Assembly: GCA_030065235.1 (NCBI GenBank)
Contig: JASJDC010000003.1
Coordinates: 124,001-188,000, forward strand
DNA: 64,000 bases
Direction: 5' to 3'
Source of the DNA: Alphaproteobacteria bacterium
Lineage (GTDB): Bacteria; Pseudomonadota; Alphaproteobacteria; UBA8366; Aestuariispiraceae
Shown here: in pieces, positions 53,470-62,671 of the stretch
Layout of the letters: each line of letters begins with the position of its first letter
Position numbering within the stretch: position 1 is the first letter of the stretch
Position numbers and translations under genes: made by a program
The notes under the pieces: model-generated
Database searches by the model: none
What the model was told of the DNA's origin: nothing
What the model saw: the letters and a program-made list of their open reading frames with translations, nothing else

Positions 53470-55317
53470 ATGACCGGGGAAATTATGGTCTTCCAGATGT
53501 CGATCGTCTTCGCGATGATTGTCGTCGCCCTGGCGCTGTACGCGACGGAGAAAGTCCCGCTGGAACTGACTTCCTTCGGCGTCGTGTGCCTGCTGTTGGC
53601 GCTGTTCTATTTCTTCCCCGTCCCGGGCCCGACTGGCGAGAACCTGTTATCGCCAACCGTGCTGTTGGCGGGCTTCGCCAGCCCGGCCATGTTGACGGTC
53701 TTGGCGCTTCTGGTCCTGGGCGACGGGTTGGCGCGGACCGGCGTGCTCGACCGTGTCGCCGTCCTCGTGCACCGCGCCGCCAAGGGCCAGGCCAAGGCGG
53801 CGGTCGCCATCGCCTTGATCGTCGTCGCCCTGACCAGCGCGGTCCTCAACAACATTCCGGTCGTGGTGATTTTCGTGCCGATCATGCAGTCCCTGGCGAC
53901 GCGGACCGGCCGCTCGGCGGGACGCTATATGATGCCGCTTAGTTTTGCGGCGATTCTGGGCGGCATGACGACGCTGATCGGTTCTTCGACGAACCTGCTG
54001 GTGTCGAACGAACTGACGGCGCTTGGCGAGCCGGGATTCGGCTTCTTTTCCTTCACCATCCCGGGTCTCGTCGTCGCCGGTGTCGGCATGGTCTATGTCC
54101 TGCTCGTCGCGCCGCGCCTGTTAGGCTCGGCCCGGCCGGCGTCCGAAGGTCAGACCGCCCGCAGGAAACAATTTATCGCCGAGATTACGATCCAGGAAGA
54201 CAGCGCCTTGTGCGGCGCGACGGCGGTCAGCGGCTTTTTCCCGAAACTCCGCGATCTGACTGTCTTGGCGCTGGAACGCGACCGCAAACGTCTGCTGCCG
54301 CCCTATGACGACATCACCCTCAGCCCGAACGATACGCTGATCGTGGCGGCGGAGCGTGAGGCGTTGCGCGATGCGGTGAAGGATGCGCCTACCAGCCTCT
54401 ATCCCAGGCTGCTCGCCCCGCTCGACGGCGCAAGGCCGGATTTCAGCCGCTGGGGGGGCGCGGAGCAGACCGAGGCCGAGGTGATGATCACGCCGAACAG
54501 CCGCATGGTCGGGCGGACCCTTAAACAGGTCGGGTTCCGCTATGTCTATGAATGCGTTGCGGTCGGCCTGGAACGCCGCCAGCGGATGACGCGCGGCCGG
54601 ATCACCGAAACGCCGCTCGAAGCCGGCGACATTCTGCTGGTTCAGGGCCGAAAGAGCGATGTCGAGGCGCTGCGTGGCCAGAAGGACGTGATCCTGATGG
54701 AATGGTCGACGGAATCGGTGATTGAGCCGCATCACGCCAAACGCGCCGCGTTGATCTTCCTCAGCGTTGTCGCCTTCGCGGCGTCCGGGATCCTGCCGAC
54801 GGAAATCGCCGCCCTGGGCGGCGCGGCCTGCATGGTCCTGGTTCGCGCGCTGACGGTGGAGCAGGCGGTGCGGGCGCTGGATAGTAAGATCGTGTTTCTC
54901 ATCGCCGCGGCCCTGGCGTTGGGGGCGGCGATGCAAGAGACGGGCGGCGCGCTGTTCCTGGCGCGCGGGATGCTCGGCGCGCTGGGCGATGTTTCGCCGG
55001 CGGCGATCCTGTCCGTGTTCTTCCTGCTGGTCGCCTGTCTCGCCAATGTACTCTCGACCAAGGCGACCGCCGTGCTCTTCACGCCGATCGCCGTGGGGGT
55101 CGCAAGGGAATTGCAGGTCCCGGTGGAGGCCTTCGCCGTCGCAGTCGTCTTCGCCGCGAATTGCAGCTTCGCCAGTCCCGTCGGCTATCAGACCAACCTG
55201 CTGGTCATGGGCCCCGGCGGCTACCGGTTCTTCGATTTCGTCCGGGTCGGCGCCCCGCTTCTAATCGTCTGTTGGGTTGCGTTCAGCCTGTTCGCACCCT
55301 GGTGGTACGGGCTGTAG
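53470..55317 (+). CDS. SLC13-family permease with two TrkA-C domains
   Basis: A 615-residue inner-membrane transporter. About five helices are followed by a cytoplasmic insert (about 230-420) containing two TrkA-C (RCK-C) regulatory domains (ALERDRKRLLPPYDDITLSPNDTLIVAA and VGLERRQRMTRGRI in part), then about five more helices. Typical blocks are SAVLNNIPVVVIFVPIM, GSSTNLLV and FASPVGYQTNLLVMGPGGY. The family moves dicarboxylates, sulfate or related anions with sodium. Substrate unknown. It stands alone before serC. Confidence 0.85.
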   Translation: MTGEIMVFQMSIVFAMIVVALALYATEKVPLELTSFGVVCLLLALFYFFPVPGPTGENLLSPTVLLAGFASPAMLTVLALLVLGDGLARTGVLDRVAVLVHRAAKGQAKAAVAIALIVVALTSAVLNNIPVVVIFVPIMQSLATRTGRSAGRYMMPLSFAAILGGMTTLIGSSTNLLVSNELTALGEPGFGFFSFTIPGLVVAGVGMVYVLLVAPRLLGSARPASEGQTARRKQFIAEITIQEDSALCGATAVSGFFPKLRDLTVLALERDRKRLLPPYDDITLSPNDTLIVAAEREALRDAVKDAPTSLYPRLLAPLDGARPDFSRWGGAEQTEAEVMITPNSRMVGRTLKQVGFRYVYECVAVGLERRQRMTRGRITETPLEAGDILLVQGRKSDVEALRGQKDVILMEWSTESVIEPHHAKRAALIFLSVVAFAASGILPTEIAALGGAACMVLVRALTVEQAVRALDSKIVFLIAAALALGAAMQETGGALFLARGMLGALGDVSPAAILSVFFLLVACLANVLSTKATAVLFTPIAVGVARELQVPVEAFAVAVVFAANCSFASPVGYQTNLLVMGPGGYRFFDFVRVGAPLLIVCWVAFSLFAPWWYGL

Positions 55318-55455
55318 CGTCTGCAGAGCGACGAGTTGTCCTAAAGCGGCTTTTCTTGGCGATTCCGCGACCGGCGGATTGACGCGACGCGGCCGGTTGG
55401 CTAAGCGCTCCCCTCGCGACAAAACCCGGTCCGCCGCCCGTCCTAGGAGTCCTCC

Positions 55456-56631
55456 GTGATCGACGCCCAAGCGCCCGTTGTTCCGAAACCGGAGCAGCGC
55501 CCGAACCGTCCGCATTTCTCGTCCGGGCCCTGCGCCAAACGCCCTGGCTGGACCGCGTCCGCGCTGGACGGGGCGGCGTTGGGACGCTCGCACCGCTCCG
55601 CGCCGGGGAAGGCGAAGCTGGCTTCCGTAATCGAGAAGTCGCGTGCGTTGCTGGGCATCCCAGAGGATTATCGTCTGGCCATCGTGCCTGCCTCGGACAC
55701 CGGCGCCGTCGAGATGGCGATGTGGTCGCTGCTGGGCGCGCGCGGCGTTGACATGCTGACCTGGGAGAGCTTCGGCGCCGGCTGGGTCAGCGACGCGGTG
55801 AAGCAATTGAAGCTGTCTGACTTGCGGACGCTGGATGCTCCCTATGGCGCGCTGCCGGATCTCAGCGCCGTCGATTCAGATCGCGATGTGGTGTTCACCT
55901 GGAACGGCACGACCAGCGGCGTCCGCGTCCCCAACGGTGATTGGATCGAAGATGACCGCGCCGGACTGACAATCTGCGATGCGACCTCCGCCGTGTTCGC
56001 CATGCCGCTGACTTGGCCGAAGCTGGATGTGGTCACCTGGTCCTGGCAAAAGGTGCTGGGCGGCGAGGGCGCGCACGGCATGCTGGCCCTGTCGCCGCGC
56101 GCCGTCGAGCGCTTGGAGAGCTATACGCCGCCCTGGCCGCTGCCGAAGATTTTCCGGCTGACCAAGGGCGGGAAATTGATCGAGGGTGTCTTCAAGGGTG
56201 AAACCATCAACACGCCCAGCATGTTGTGCGTCGAGGATGCGCTGGACGCGCTCGATTGGGCCGAGTCGGTCGGCGGCCTGTCAGGCATGATCGCCCGCAG
56301 CCAGGCGAATTTCGAGGCGATTGCGGGCTGGGTCGCCGCACGCCCCTGGGTCGATTTCCTGGCCGCAGACCCTGCGACGCGCTCGAACACCTCGATCTGC
56401 CTGAGTTTCGTCGAGCAGCCCTATCTCAGCGGCGACGCCCTGGCCGCCGCGCCGAAGAAGGTCGCCAAGCTGTTGGAAGAAGAAGGCGTCGCCTTCGACA
56501 TCAACGGCTATCGCGACGCGCCGCCCGGCCTACGGATCTGGGGCGGGGCCACGGTCGACGCTTCCGACATGCAGGCGCTGACCGGCTGGATCGACTGGGC
56601 CTATGGCCAGGTCGCCTCTGGGAACGCCTGA
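55456..56631 (+). CDS. serC: Phosphoserine aminotransferase (SerC, alphaproteobacterial type)
   Basis: A 391-residue PLP fold-type I enzyme converting 3-phosphohydroxypyruvate to phosphoserine. [12 protein letters not shown] is the conserved N-terminus, [11 protein letters not shown] and [15 protein letters not shown] the core, with the PLP Lys in the latter. [10 protein letters not shown] and [16 protein letters not shown] are typical of this subgroup. The GTG start has AGGAG 7 bp upstream. serA follows after 43 bp. Confidence 0.93.
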   Translation: MIDAQAPVVPKPEQRPNRPHFSSGPCAKRPGWTASALDGAALGRSHRSAPGKAKLASVIEKSRALLGIPEDYRLAIVPASDTGAVEMAMWSLLGARGVDMLTWESFGAGWVSDAVKQLKLSDLRTLDAPYGALPDLSAVDSDRDVVFTWNGTTSGVRVPNGDWIEDDRAGLTICDATSAVFAMPLTWPKLDVVTWSWQKVLGGEGAHGMLALSPRAVERLESYTPPWPLPKIFRLTKGGKLIEGVFKGETINTPSMLCVEDALDALDWAESVGGLSGMIARSQANFEAIAGWVAARPWVDFLAADPATRSNTSICLSFVEQPYLSGDALAAAPKKVAKLLEEEGVAFDINGYRDAPPGLRIWGGATVDASDMQALTGWIDWAYGQVASGNA

Positions 56632-56674
56632 CCTCAACGCTTCACGATACCGATTTTCAAATACGGAATACGCC

Positions 56675-58252
56675 ATGCCTAAAGTGCTGATCTCCGACAA
56701 ACTCTCGGAACGCGCCGTCGATATTTTCAAGGAACGCGGCGTTGAGGTGGATTATCGTCCCGGCCTCTCCGCCGAAGAACTGGCCGCCGAGATCGCCGCC
56801 TATGACGGCTTGGCGATCCGCTCGGCGACCAAGGTCACCGCGGAGGTCCTTGAGAAGGCGGAACGTCTGAAAGTCGTCGGCCGGGCCGGGATCGGTGTCG
56901 ACAATGTCGACCGGGACGCCGCGACCGCGCGGGGCGTCGTCGTTATGAACACGCCTTTCGGCAACTCGATCACCACCGCCGAGCACGCGATCGCGATGAC
57001 GATGGCGCTGGCGCGGCAAATCCCGATGGCCGATCAATCGACCCATGCCGGCAAATGGGAAAAGTCCCGCTTCATGGGGGTCGAACTGTTCGGCAAAGTC
57101 TTGGGCCTGATCGGTGTCGGCAATATCGGCTCAATCGTCGCGGATCGGGCGCAAGGCCTGAAAATGCGGGTCGTCGCCTATGATCCGTTCCTGTCGGACG
57201 AACGCGCGGGTGAGATGGGCGTCGAGAAGGTCACGCTGGACGCCCTCTTGGCGCGGGCGGATTTCATCACTGTCCACACGCCGCTGACCGACCAGACCCG
57301 GAATCTTCTGAACGCGGACGCGATGGCCAAGATGAAAGACGGCGTGCGGATCGTGAACTGCGCGCGGGGCGGCATTGTCGACGAGGCGGCGCTTTTGGCG
57401 GCGTTGGAGTCGGGCAAGGTCGCCGGCGCCGCGCTCGATGTTTTCGCCGAAGAACCGGCGACGGAAAACCCGCTCTTCGGTCGTGACGATGTGGTCGCCA
57501 CCCCGCATCTCGGCGCTTCGACGACCGAAGCGCAAGAGAATGTGGCGCTGCAGGTGGCAGAGCAGATGTCGGATTATCTGCTCACCGGCGCCGTCACCAA
57601 CGCGCTCAACATGCCGTCGGTCAGCGCCGAAGACGCGCCGCGCCTGAAACCCTATATGAAGCTGGCCGAGCAGTTGGGCAGTTTCGCGGGTCAGGTGACC
57701 GAGACCGGCCTGAAGGCCGCGACCATCGAGTTCGAGGGCCAGGTCGCCAGCTTGAATATCCGGCCGCTGGTTCAGGCGGCGATCGCCGGCCTGCTGAAAC
57801 CCTTCTCGGATGCGGTGAACATGGTGAACGCGCCGATGATCGCGCGCGAGCGCGGGATCGACATTACCGAAGTGAAGCATGACCGCGCCGGCGCCTATCA
57901 GACGCTGATCCGCCTGACGGTCGAGACCGAACGGCTGACCCGCTCGGTCTCCGGCACGCTGTTCGCCGGCGACAAGCCGCGCATCGTCGATATCAAAGGC
58001 ATCCAGGTCGAAGCGGCGCTCGCCCCGCATATGTTGTATATCACCAATCAGGACCGGCCCGGTTTCATTGGCGCGCTTGGCGCGCTGTTCGCCGACAAGG
58101 ACCTGAACATCGCGAGTTTCCATCTTGGGCGGACCGGCCCCGGTGAAGATGCGATCGCGCTTTTGGAGCTGGACGAGGCGATGTCTGACGAATTGTTGGC
58201 CCATGTTCAGTCCCTGCCGCTGGTGACTCAGGCGAAACGTTTGGCTTTCTGA
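56675..58252 (+). CDS. serA: D-3-phosphoglycerate dehydrogenase
   Basis: A 525-residue enzyme, the committed step of serine synthesis. The catalytic and NAD domains show [26 protein letters not shown], the catalytic Arg in [12 protein letters not shown] and the His in [13 protein letters not shown]. An intervening domain follows, and a C-terminal ACT domain ([21 protein letters not shown]) supports serine feedback. Length matches the long, type I form. It follows serC by 43 bp. Confidence 0.95.
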   Translation: MPKVLISDKLSERAVDIFKERGVEVDYRPGLSAEELAAEIAAYDGLAIRSATKVTAEVLEKAERLKVVGRAGIGVDNVDRDAATARGVVVMNTPFGNSITTAEHAIAMTMALARQIPMADQSTHAGKWEKSRFMGVELFGKVLGLIGVGNIGSIVADRAQGLKMRVVAYDPFLSDERAGEMGVEKVTLDALLARADFITVHTPLTDQTRNLLNADAMAKMKDGVRIVNCARGGIVDEAALLAALESGKVAGAALDVFAEEPATENPLFGRDDVVATPHLGASTTEAQENVALQVAEQMSDYLLTGAVTNALNMPSVSAEDAPRLKPYMKLAEQLGSFAGQVTETGLKAATIEFEGQVASLNIRPLVQAAIAGLLKPFSDAVNMVNAPMIARERGIDITEVKHDRAGAYQTLIRLTVETERLTRSVSGTLFAGDKPRIVDIKGIQVEAALAPHMLYITNQDRPGFIGALGALFADKDLNIASFHLGRTGPGEDAIALLELDEAMSDELLAHVQSLPLVTQAKRLAF

Positions 58253-58264
58253 CTGGGTCTCCTC

Positions 58265-58299
58265 TCGCCGCCCCCCACAGAAGCGTGACTTGGCGGCGA
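58265..58299. other. Hairpin after serA
   Basis: Eight-base perfect arms TCGCCGCC / GGCGGCGA with a 19-base loop lie 12 bp after the serA stop. There is no U tract, so it may be a message-end stabiliser or nothing. Confidence 0.25.
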
Positions 58300-58355
58300 A
58301 CGCAGCCTCATGCGATACTTCAGCTCTGGTTTGAAGTCAGGATGGAGGCAGACGC

Positions 58356-59765
58356 ATGGCTTTGGTCGATCGGTGCGGAGTCGCGTTGACCGGTGATTGT
58401 TCGACCCTGGTGGATCGCCTGCAGGCCGCGCATGATGAGTTGCTGCATTATCGCGGCGACCCGGTCGGTATGGTGGACGAGATCCTGGCGGAACGCCCCG
58501 ATTTTGTGATGGGCTGGGTCTTTAAGGCCGCTGTCCTGACCCAGGCCATGGAAACCCGCATCTATGACGATATGGTGCACGCGCTGCAGCGCGCCGAAGC
58601 TTTGTGGGACAAGGCGAACGAGCGCGAGCGCGGTCATATTCTGGCCATCCGCAAATGGGTCGACGGCGATTTCTATGGCGCGGTCGAGCAATGGGATGCG
58701 GTGCTGGTCGACCACCCGCGCGATCTGTTGGCGCTGCAATTGGCGCATCTCTCGGATGTCCTGCTGGGCGACACGCTGAACCAGCGCGACCGGGTCGCAC
58801 GCGTGCTGCACGCCTGGGACGAGAGCGCGCCTGGCTATAATTTCGTGCTCGGCTTCCATTCCTTCGGTCTCGAGGAATGCGGCGATTACGCCCGGGCGGA
58901 AGAGGCGGGCCGACGCGCCGTCGCGATGGACCCGCAAGATTCCTACGCGATTCATGCCGTCGCCCATGTGCTGGAGATGATGGGGCGTCAAGGCGGCGGC
59001 GTCTGGTGGCTGGGCAGCCGCACGGCCGACTGGGCGCACAGTAATTTCGCCAACCATCTCTGGTGGCATAAGTCGCTCTATCATCTGGACCTCTGCCAGT
59101 ATGATGCGGTCTTCGAGATTTTCGACAATCACCTGCAATCGGACGCCAAGTCGGGCGACAAGTATGAGGAGCTGGACGCGGCGGCGCTGCTTTGGCGGCT
59201 CAATCTTTACGGCGTCGATGTGCAGGGCCGCTGGGATCGTTTGGCGGACAAATGGGAGCATGCGGCCGAAGACACGCTCTACGCCTTCAACGACGTGCAT
59301 GCGATGATGACTTTCGTCTCCGACAACCGGCTCGACCTGGCGCAGCGTGTGCTGGACGCGAACGAGCGTTATGTGCGCAGCGAAGACGAGGCGAATGTCG
59401 CGATGACGCGCGAGGTCGGCCTGCCCTTCTGTCACGCCATCGCCGCTTTCGCGGCCAAGGATTATGAGAAGGCCGTCGATTTGCTGCATCCGATCCGGCA
59501 TCGCACGGCGAAGCTCGGCGGCAGCCATGCGCAGCGAGACGTCATCCATCTCACCTTGATCGAGGCGGCGCTGCGCTGCGGCCGCTACAAGCTGGCGCGC
59601 GCTTTGGTCTCGGAACGGACCGAGTTGAAACCGACCAGTCCGCAGAACTGGCTGATGCAGGCCCGCGCCCTGCGTGGGGCGGGCGACGCCGCCCGCGCTG
59701 AAGCGGCCCAGGCCCAGGCCGTGGCGCTGCAAACCCTGCGTCTCGCCGAACAGGCGGTCGCCTAG
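58356..59765 (+). CDS. TTC38-like tetratricopeptide-repeat protein
   Basis: A 469-residue soluble protein with degenerate tetratricopeptide repeats, resembling the TTC38 family found in bacteria and eukaryotes. Typical parts are FVMGWVFKAAVL, DHPRDLLALQLAH, SFGLEECGDYARAEEAGRRAV, DSYAIHAVAHVLEM and WWHKSLYHLDLCQYD. No catalytic domain or signal peptide. It sits between serA and hisZ with GGAGG before the ATG. The function of TTC38 proteins is not known. Confidence 0.8.
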   Translation: MALVDRCGVALTGDCSTLVDRLQAAHDELLHYRGDPVGMVDEILAERPDFVMGWVFKAAVLTQAMETRIYDDMVHALQRAEALWDKANERERGHILAIRKWVDGDFYGAVEQWDAVLVDHPRDLLALQLAHLSDVLLGDTLNQRDRVARVLHAWDESAPGYNFVLGFHSFGLEECGDYARAEEAGRRAVAMDPQDSYAIHAVAHVLEMMGRQGGGVWWLGSRTADWAHSNFANHLWWHKSLYHLDLCQYDAVFEIFDNHLQSDAKSGDKYEELDAAALLWRLNLYGVDVQGRWDRLADKWEHAAEDTLYAFNDVHAMMTFVSDNRLDLAQRVLDANERYVRSEDEANVAMTREVGLPFCHAIAAFAAKDYEKAVDLLHPIRHRTAKLGGSHAQRDVIHLTLIEAALRCGRYKLARALVSERTELKPTSPQNWLMQARALRGAGDAARAEAAQAQAVALQTLRLAEQAVA

Positions 59766-59934
59766 CCGGCCTCCCGCCGCGCCATCCCAAACCCAGGCCC
59801 GCCCTCGGCCAGGCGGGCGGGACCGCTTGTCCAATCGGGCCAATTCGCGTATCGAGCCTTCGCAACGGGCGGGCGCCGGTCCGCGCGGACGCTCTGTTGC
59901 GCGTGTTGGATCGATTGTTTGACTGGGACGCGCC

Positions 59935-61122
59935 ATGAGCGAGGCTAACGCCGCCTTCCGCACATCGCTTTTGCCGAACGGCCTGCGCGATTTGCTGCCG
60001 CCGGATGCGGCGCATGAGGCGTCGGTGCTGCAGAACCTGCTGACGGTTTTCCAATCCTTTGGCTATGAGCGCGTCGACCCGCCGCTGGTCGAATTCGAGG
60101 ATAATCTCCTGCAGGGCGTCGGCGCCGCAGCCGCGCGCCACACGTTCCGGCTTATGGACCCGGTCAGCCAGCGCATGATGGGGCTGCGCGCCGATATCAC
60201 GCCGCAGATCGCCCGGATCGCCGCGTCTCGCCTGGGCGGTGCGCCGCGCCCGCTCCGCCTGACCTACGCCGGCGCGGTGCTTCGGGTGCGCGGCGCGCAA
60301 CTGCGCCCTGAACGACAGTTCCAGGAGGCGGGCTGCGAGCTGATCGGCGTCGATTCGCCGGAAGCGGACGCGGAAGTGATCGTCGCCGCTGCGACCGCGT
60401 TGGACGCGGTCGGCGTTCAGGGCCTGTCGATCGACATCACGCTGCCGACGCTGACGCCGCATCTGTGTCATGAATTGGGCGTCGATCCGGAACGCGCCTA
60501 TGAGGCCCTGGACCGCAAGGACGCCGCCGCCGTTCTGGCTTTGGACCCGGCGGCCGGACCGATGCTGCGCGACCTGTTGGCGGCGTCCGGCCCGGCTGAG
60601 CAAGCGATTCCGACCCTGAAGGCGCTCGATCTGCCGGAGATTTGCCGCGCCGATTGCGCCCGGCTAGAGGCGGTCGTCGCCGCCGTAGCCCGGGATCTGC
60701 CGGACTTGGCGATCACCGTCGATCCGGTCGAGCATCGCGGTCTCGAATATCAGCAAGGGGTCAGTTTCACGCTGTTCGCCCGGGCCGCGCGCGGCGAGTT
60801 GGGACGCGGCGGACGATACCGGATCGGCGCGCCGATTGGGGACGGCACGGGCGCGGAAACGGAAGGCGAACCCGCTACCGGTTTCACCCTCTATCTCGAT
60901 ACGATCCTGCGCGCCGCCGCAGCGCCGGCCTCGATAACCAGGGCGTTGGCCGCGCCCGATACGCCGATGGCGGTTTTGGACCGCCTGCGCGCCGAGGACT
61001 GGGTCGTCGCGCGCGACCTGCAGGACGGGGATGCGGATCTCAAGGCTCGGGCGCGGGCGCTCGGCTATTCGCATATTGTGGTCGGCGATACGCCGGTCGC
61101 CGTTTCTGACGTGGGCGTCTAG
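59935..61122 (+). CDS. hisZ: ATP phosphoribosyltransferase regulatory subunit HisZ
   Basis: A 395-residue class II aminoacyl-tRNA synthetase-like protein without histidyl-tRNA synthetase activity signatures. LLPNGLRDLLPPDA, RLMDPVSQRMMGLRADITPQIARIAA and LRPERQFQEAGCELIG fit HisZ. It forms a complex with short HisG (at 32803-33582) and confers histidine feedback. The two genes are 26 kb apart. A GC-rich hairpin, GCCCGCC / GGCGGGC (59797-59818), lies upstream after the TTC38-like gene. purA follows after 30 bp. Confidence 0.93.
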   Translation: MSEANAAFRTSLLPNGLRDLLPPDAAHEASVLQNLLTVFQSFGYERVDPPLVEFEDNLLQGVGAAAARHTFRLMDPVSQRMMGLRADITPQIARIAASRLGGAPRPLRLTYAGAVLRVRGAQLRPERQFQEAGCELIGVDSPEADAEVIVAAATALDAVGVQGLSIDITLPTLTPHLCHELGVDPERAYEALDRKDAAAVLALDPAAGPMLRDLLAASGPAEQAIPTLKALDLPEICRADCARLEAVVAAVARDLPDLAITVDPVEHRGLEYQQGVSFTLFARAARGELGRGGRYRIGAPIGDGTGAETEGEPATGFTLYLDTILRAAAAPASITRALAAPDTPMAVLDRLRAEDWVVARDLQDGDADLKARARALGYSHIVVGDTPVAVSDVGV

Positions 61123-61152
61123 TTCGAGCGGTATTTTGGAAAGGGGCGCGGC

Positions 61153-62445
61153 ATGTCGAATGTCGTTGTGGTCGGCTCTCAATGGGGCGACGAAGGCAAA
61201 GGAAAGATCGTCGATTGGCTATCAGCGCGCGCGGATGTCGTCTGCCGATTTCAAGGCGGTCACAACGCTGGCCATACGCTTGTGGTGAATGGCGAGGTCT
61301 ACAAGTTAAGCTTGCTCCCCTCCGGCGTCGTGCGGCGCGGTAAATTGTCGATCCTGGGCAATGGCGTCGTGATCGATCCGTGGGCCCTGATGGAGGAGAT
61401 CGAGCGGATCCGCGCTCAAGGCGTCGAGATCGGGCCGGACAATCTGATGGTCGCCGAAAACGCCGTCTTGATCTTGCCGGTGCATCGGGAGCTGGATCTG
61501 GCGCGCGAGAAGGCGCGCGGCGCGGCGAAGATCGGGACCACCGGGCGCGGCATCGGGCCCGCCTATGAAGACAAGGTGGCGCGGCGGGCGATCCGCGTGT
61601 GCGACCTGATGGATCCTTCGACGCTGGATGAGCGGGTCGACGCCTTGTTGGCGCACCATAATGTCCTGATCGCCGGTCTCGGCGGCGCGCCGATCGCGCG
61701 CGACGCCCTGATGGCCGAGCTGCAAGACATCGCCCCGAAACTGGCCCCCTATGCGACGGTTGTCTGGAAGGCGATGGAGCAGGCGCGGCGCGACAGCAAA
61801 CGCGTCCTCTTCGAAGGCGCGCAGGGGACCATGCTGGATATCGACCATGGCACCTACCCGTTCGTGACCTCATCCAACACGGTCGCCGGTCAGGCTGCGA
61901 CCGGCGTCGGGACCGGCCCGCGCTCATCGGGCTATGTGCTGGGGATCACCAAAGCCTATACGACGCGTGTCGGGTCGGGACCCTTTCCGTCTGAGCTGTT
62001 CGATGCGGACGGAGAACGGCTCGGCGAGCGCGGTCATGAATTCGGCGTGGTGACCGGCCGCAAACGCCGCTGCGGCTGGTTCGATGCGGCGCTGGTCCGG
62101 CAATCCTGCAAGGTCGGCGGCGTCGACGGGATCGCCTTCACCAAGCTGGACGTCCTGGACGGGTTCGCGCGGCTGAAGATCTGCATCGGCTATGACATTG
62201 ACGGGAGGCGGTATGATTATCTTCCCGCGGCCGCTGGGCTTCAGGCGCGGGCCGAGCCGGTCTATGAGGAGATGGAAGGCTGGTCCGAAAGCACGCAAGG
62301 CGCTCGTCGCTGGGCCGATCTCCCGGCGCAGGCGATCAAATATGTCCGCCGCGTCGAAGAGCTGATCGAGACTCCCGTCGCCTTGCTCTCCACCAGTCCG
62401 GAACGGGAAGACACCATCCTGGTCCACGATCCGTTTGACGGCTAG
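61153..62445 (+). CDS. purA: Adenylosuccinate synthase
   Basis: A 430-residue enzyme converting IMP and aspartate to adenylosuccinate with GTP. The P-loop [13 protein letters not shown] with its catalytic Asp, the IMP-site His in [10 protein letters not shown], and [36 protein letters not shown] and RRCGWFDA are all present. It is 30 bp downstream of hisZ. Confidence 0.97.
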   Translation: MSNVVVVGSQWGDEGKGKIVDWLSARADVVCRFQGGHNAGHTLVVNGEVYKLSLLPSGVVRRGKLSILGNGVVIDPWALMEEIERIRAQGVEIGPDNLMVAENAVLILPVHRELDLAREKARGAAKIGTTGRGIGPAYEDKVARRAIRVCDLMDPSTLDERVDALLAHHNVLIAGLGGAPIARDALMAELQDIAPKLAPYATVVWKAMEQARRDSKRVLFEGAQGTMLDIDHGTYPFVTSSNTVAGQAATGVGTGPRSSGYVLGITKAYTTRVGSGPFPSELFDADGERLGERGHEFGVVTGRKRRCGWFDAALVRQSCKVGGVDGIAFTKLDVLDGFARLKICIGYDIDGRRYDYLPAAAGLQARAEPVYEEMEGWSESTQGARRWADLPAQAIKYVRRVEELIETPVALLSTSPEREDTILVHDPFDG

Positions 62446-62671
62446 CGGCCGGCTGCGCGCGCTTTCGCGCCGTTCCATCCGGCGCCGCGGCGGCGCGCTC
62501 TGGCCTGAACGGACCTGAATCGTGCTAGCCTGACGGCACAGGGCTTGCTTCAGCGGTAAACCGGATGGTCAGGATATCGCGGGGCGCATCTTGCTTGGCC
62601 GTCGAAACCGGCTTGGGCGCGCCGGTCAAGAGGCGAAAGGCTGGTCGCCCTGACGACTTCGGGAATGCTGA

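Noticed and set aside
57131-58204. 357-codon open frame opposite serA
   Set aside because: A shadow of serA third-position GC.
58320-59963. 547-codon open frame on the minus strand
   Set aside because: Antisense to the TTC38-like gene and the hisZ start; composition is shadow-like and no family is recognisable.
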